Shown: one piece after another, positions 5,298-6,410 of the stretch
How the letters are laid out: each line of letters starts with the position of its first letter
Position numbering within the stretch: the first letter of the stretch is position 1
DNA from: CAYRHS01 sp964424125
GTDB lineage: Bacteria; Actinomycetota; Acidimicrobiia; IMCC26256; JAOSJL01
Direction: 5' to 3'
Length of the DNA stretch: 6,410 nucleotides
Assembly (NCBI GenBank): GCA_964424125.1
Contig: CAYRHS010000172.1
Coordinates: 1-6,410, forward strand
The notes under the pieces: generated by a model
What the model was told of the DNA's origin: nothing
Databases searched by the model: none
The model's input: only the letters and a program-made list of their open reading frames with translations
Made by a program: the position numbers and the translations under genes

Positions 5298-6134
5298 GCC
5301 CTCGCGCTCGGTACCGCCGGCAACGAAGTCCCGCACGAGCGCTGCGAGCTCGGGACCCCGTTCGAACGGCAACCAGTGCGCGGCGCCCTCGACTCGCTCG
5401 AGACGCGCGCTGGGCAGCTCTGCGGCCAGTACCTCGGAATGCGCAGGCGGGATGAGGCCGTCCTGCACGCCGCACACCACGAGCGCGGGGACGTCGGCGC
5501 GACGGAGCCGACCGCGCAGCTTCGGATTGTGGAAGTAGGGGTCCCACGCGAGCTTCGCGGTCGCGCCGAGTGCCTGCCAGTACGGGAGCACCACTTCGAG
5601 GGGCACGTCCACGAGCTTGCCGACGTCGCCGGTGAAGTCCCCCATCTCGTGCATGGCCGCCGCGAGCGGCTGCTCCTGGTCCACGAAGAGCATCTCGGCC
5701 AGCTCGTTCGGGCTCCGGCCGAAGAGCTCGGCCATCGGAGCCTCGGGCAGATGGAGACCCGCCGAGTTGACGAGCACCATCGCAGCCAGCCGTTCGGGAT
5801 GCCGGGTGGCGAGCTCCAGGGTCAGCCAGCCACCGAGCGAGAGCCCCATCACGACGGGCGACGCGAGGCCGAGTGCGTCCCAGAGGTCGAGGAGGACGAA
5901 CACCGCGTCCTCGATCGAGTCGACGTGCTCGAGCCCATTCGACTCGCCGAACCCGGGGAGCATGGGGACGACGACGTCGAAGTCGGTTGCGAGCTCCTCG
6001 AGCGCCGGGGTGAGGCTCTCCCCGCCCGACGAGTGCAACGCCACGAGCGTCGACCCCGTGCCGGAGCGGAAGTCCTGGAGCTCGCCCGTGGGCAGCGCGA
6101 CCCGTTCGTCTCGGAAGGCCACCGTCGCGCTCAC
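5277..6134 (-). CDS. alpha/beta hydrolase (MhpC-like)
   Basis: The 285-residue product is a cytoplasmic-type alpha/beta hydrolase of the usual length, with no signal peptide or membrane segment. The oxyanion-hole region is LHSSGGES (33-40), where most relatives have HG. MLPGFGESN (58-66) is the typical strand-4 loop. The nucleophile elbow GLSLGG carries Ser99; Asp225 in GVQDGLIPP and His253 in GAAHWLPFERGPEL complete the triad. The cap region (about 130-205) is unassigned, so the substrate (ester, C-C bond or epoxide-derived) cannot be told. The GTG start at 6132-6134 shares GTGA with the stop of the monooxygenase gene, indicating one operon transcribed from the right. The frame is open further upstream, but that part overlaps the monooxygenase and lacks family similarity. 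Pairing with a luciferase-like monooxygenase suggests joint breakdown of a small organic compound; that is inference. Its tail overlaps the convergent 59-residue ORF by 21 bp. Confidence 0.9.
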   Translation of the reverse strand: MSATVAFRDERVALPTGELQDFRSGTGSTLVALHSSGGESLTPALEELATDFDVVVPMLPGFGESNGLEHVDSIEDAVFVLLDLWDALGLASPVVMGLSLGGWLTLELATRHPERLAAMVLVNSAGLHLPEAPMAELFGRSPNELAEMLFVDQEQPLAAAMHEMGDFTGDVGKLVDVPLEVVLPYWQALGATAKLAWDPYFHNPKLRGRLRRADVPALVVCGVQDGLIPPAHSEVLAAELPSARLERVEGAAHWLPFERGPELAALVRDFVAGGTEREGSAGLGS

Positions 6135-6410
6135 GCCACCCGTTCGCCCGGGTCGGGCCGGTACACGGGTGCCCCCTCGGGGAACTCGGCCCGCAGTCGC
6201 GGGAGCACCTGCTCGGCGAACAGCGACAGGCTCTTGCATGTCAGGTCCGCCGGGAGCGAGCCGAGCTGGAACAGCCCGAGGAGGTTGCCGGTGCCGAGCT
6301 GTCGGATGCCGTCGATGAGCATGTCGGCGACCGTTGCGGCCGAGCCCACGATCGCGTAGCGACCTTCGACGATCTGCTCCCAGGTCTCGACGTTGAGCAT
6401 GAACGTGCCG
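6131..6410 (-). CDS. luciferase-like (LLM class) flavin-dependent monooxygenase, C-terminal fragment
   Basis: The last 92 codons are visible; the gene continues past the right edge. The tail has the C-terminal pattern of bacterial luciferase-family monooxygenases. A W-E-Q-I segment is followed by YAIVGSAATVADMLIDGI (the 'GS-x-x-T-V-A-x-x-L' helix start). NLLGLFQLGSLPADLT comes next, and then the terminal helix SLFAEQVLPRLRAEFP. Family members use reduced FMN and O2 to oxidise small organic substrates. FMN-binding and catalytic residues are mostly in the missing part, so neither cofactor nor substrate can be checked here. The gene overlaps the alpha/beta hydrolase start by 4 bp, so the two are probably co-translated. 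The internal ATG at 6398-6400 is not taken as the start because the family's conserved body lies before it. Confidence 0.8.
   Translation of the reverse strand, partial: GTFMLNVETWEQIVEGRYAIVGSAATVADMLIDGIRQLGTGNLLGLFQLGSLPADLTCKSLSLFAEQVLPRLRAEFPEGAPVYRPDPGERVA

Noticed and set aside
5376..6359. 327-codon plus-strand open frame antisense to the alpha/beta hydrolase
   Set aside because: It is an Arg/Glu/His-rich shadow frame. The hydrolase on the other strand has a full catalytic triad and family motifs.
1..6410. CRISPR array, tRNA/rRNA gene, insertion sequence or prophage part
   Set aside because: No regularly spaced repeats, tRNA-like folds, transposase motifs or flanking inverted repeats were seen; the window is almost fully occupied by metabolic genes.

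Overview
This is a high-GC window whose gene content points to an actinomycete (phylum Actinomycetota). Base composition is strongly GC-rich with G/C-ending codons, GTG starts are frequent, and the genes are packed with short overlaps. The class cannot be fixed from the sequence. The core is a compact ergothioneine biosynthesis operon, egtA-egtB-egtD-egtE, read on the minus strand from about 4868 down to 129.

Layout from left to right: (1) positions 2-100, plus strand, hold the last 32 codons of a SufU-type Fe-S cluster assembly protein, ending 28 bp from the end of egtE, which faces it. (2) Positions 129-4789, minus strand, hold egtE, egtD, egtB and egtA (listed in reverse of transcription order), overlapping by 4, 8 and 10 bp. 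(3) Positions 4794-4868, minus strand, hold a possible 24-codon leader ORF with the best Shine-Dalgarno sequence of the operon, stopping 4 bp before the egtA GTG. (4) Positions 4869-5117 are a divergent intergenic region with a local drop in GC, three CGATC repeats in helical phase, a palindrome and a small hairpin. (5) Positions 5118-5297, plus strand, encode an unrecognised acidic 59-residue protein. (6) Positions 5277-6134 and 6131-6410, minus strand, hold an alpha/beta hydrolase and the end of a luciferase-like flavin monooxygenase, overlapping by 4 bp and probably one operon entering from the right.

How the genes work together: EgtD trimethylates histidine to hercynine. EgtA makes gamma-glutamyl-cysteine. 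EgtB, a non-haem iron enzyme, joins hercynine to the thiol as the sulfoxide. EgtE, a PLP C-S lyase, releases ergothioneine. The mycobacterial set has a fifth enzyme, EgtC, a class II glutamine amidotransferase-like hydrolase that removes the gamma-glutamyl group between the EgtB and EgtE steps. It is absent here, and the overlapping genes leave no room for it. EgtA is present and EgtB keeps its gamma-glutamyl-cysteine-binding residues, so that step must be done elsewhere in the genome or by another enzyme.

No wholly new system is evident. The points most worth a second look are the missing egtC, the possible leader ORF ahead of egtA, and a perfect 24-bp palindrome just inside the start of egtD.
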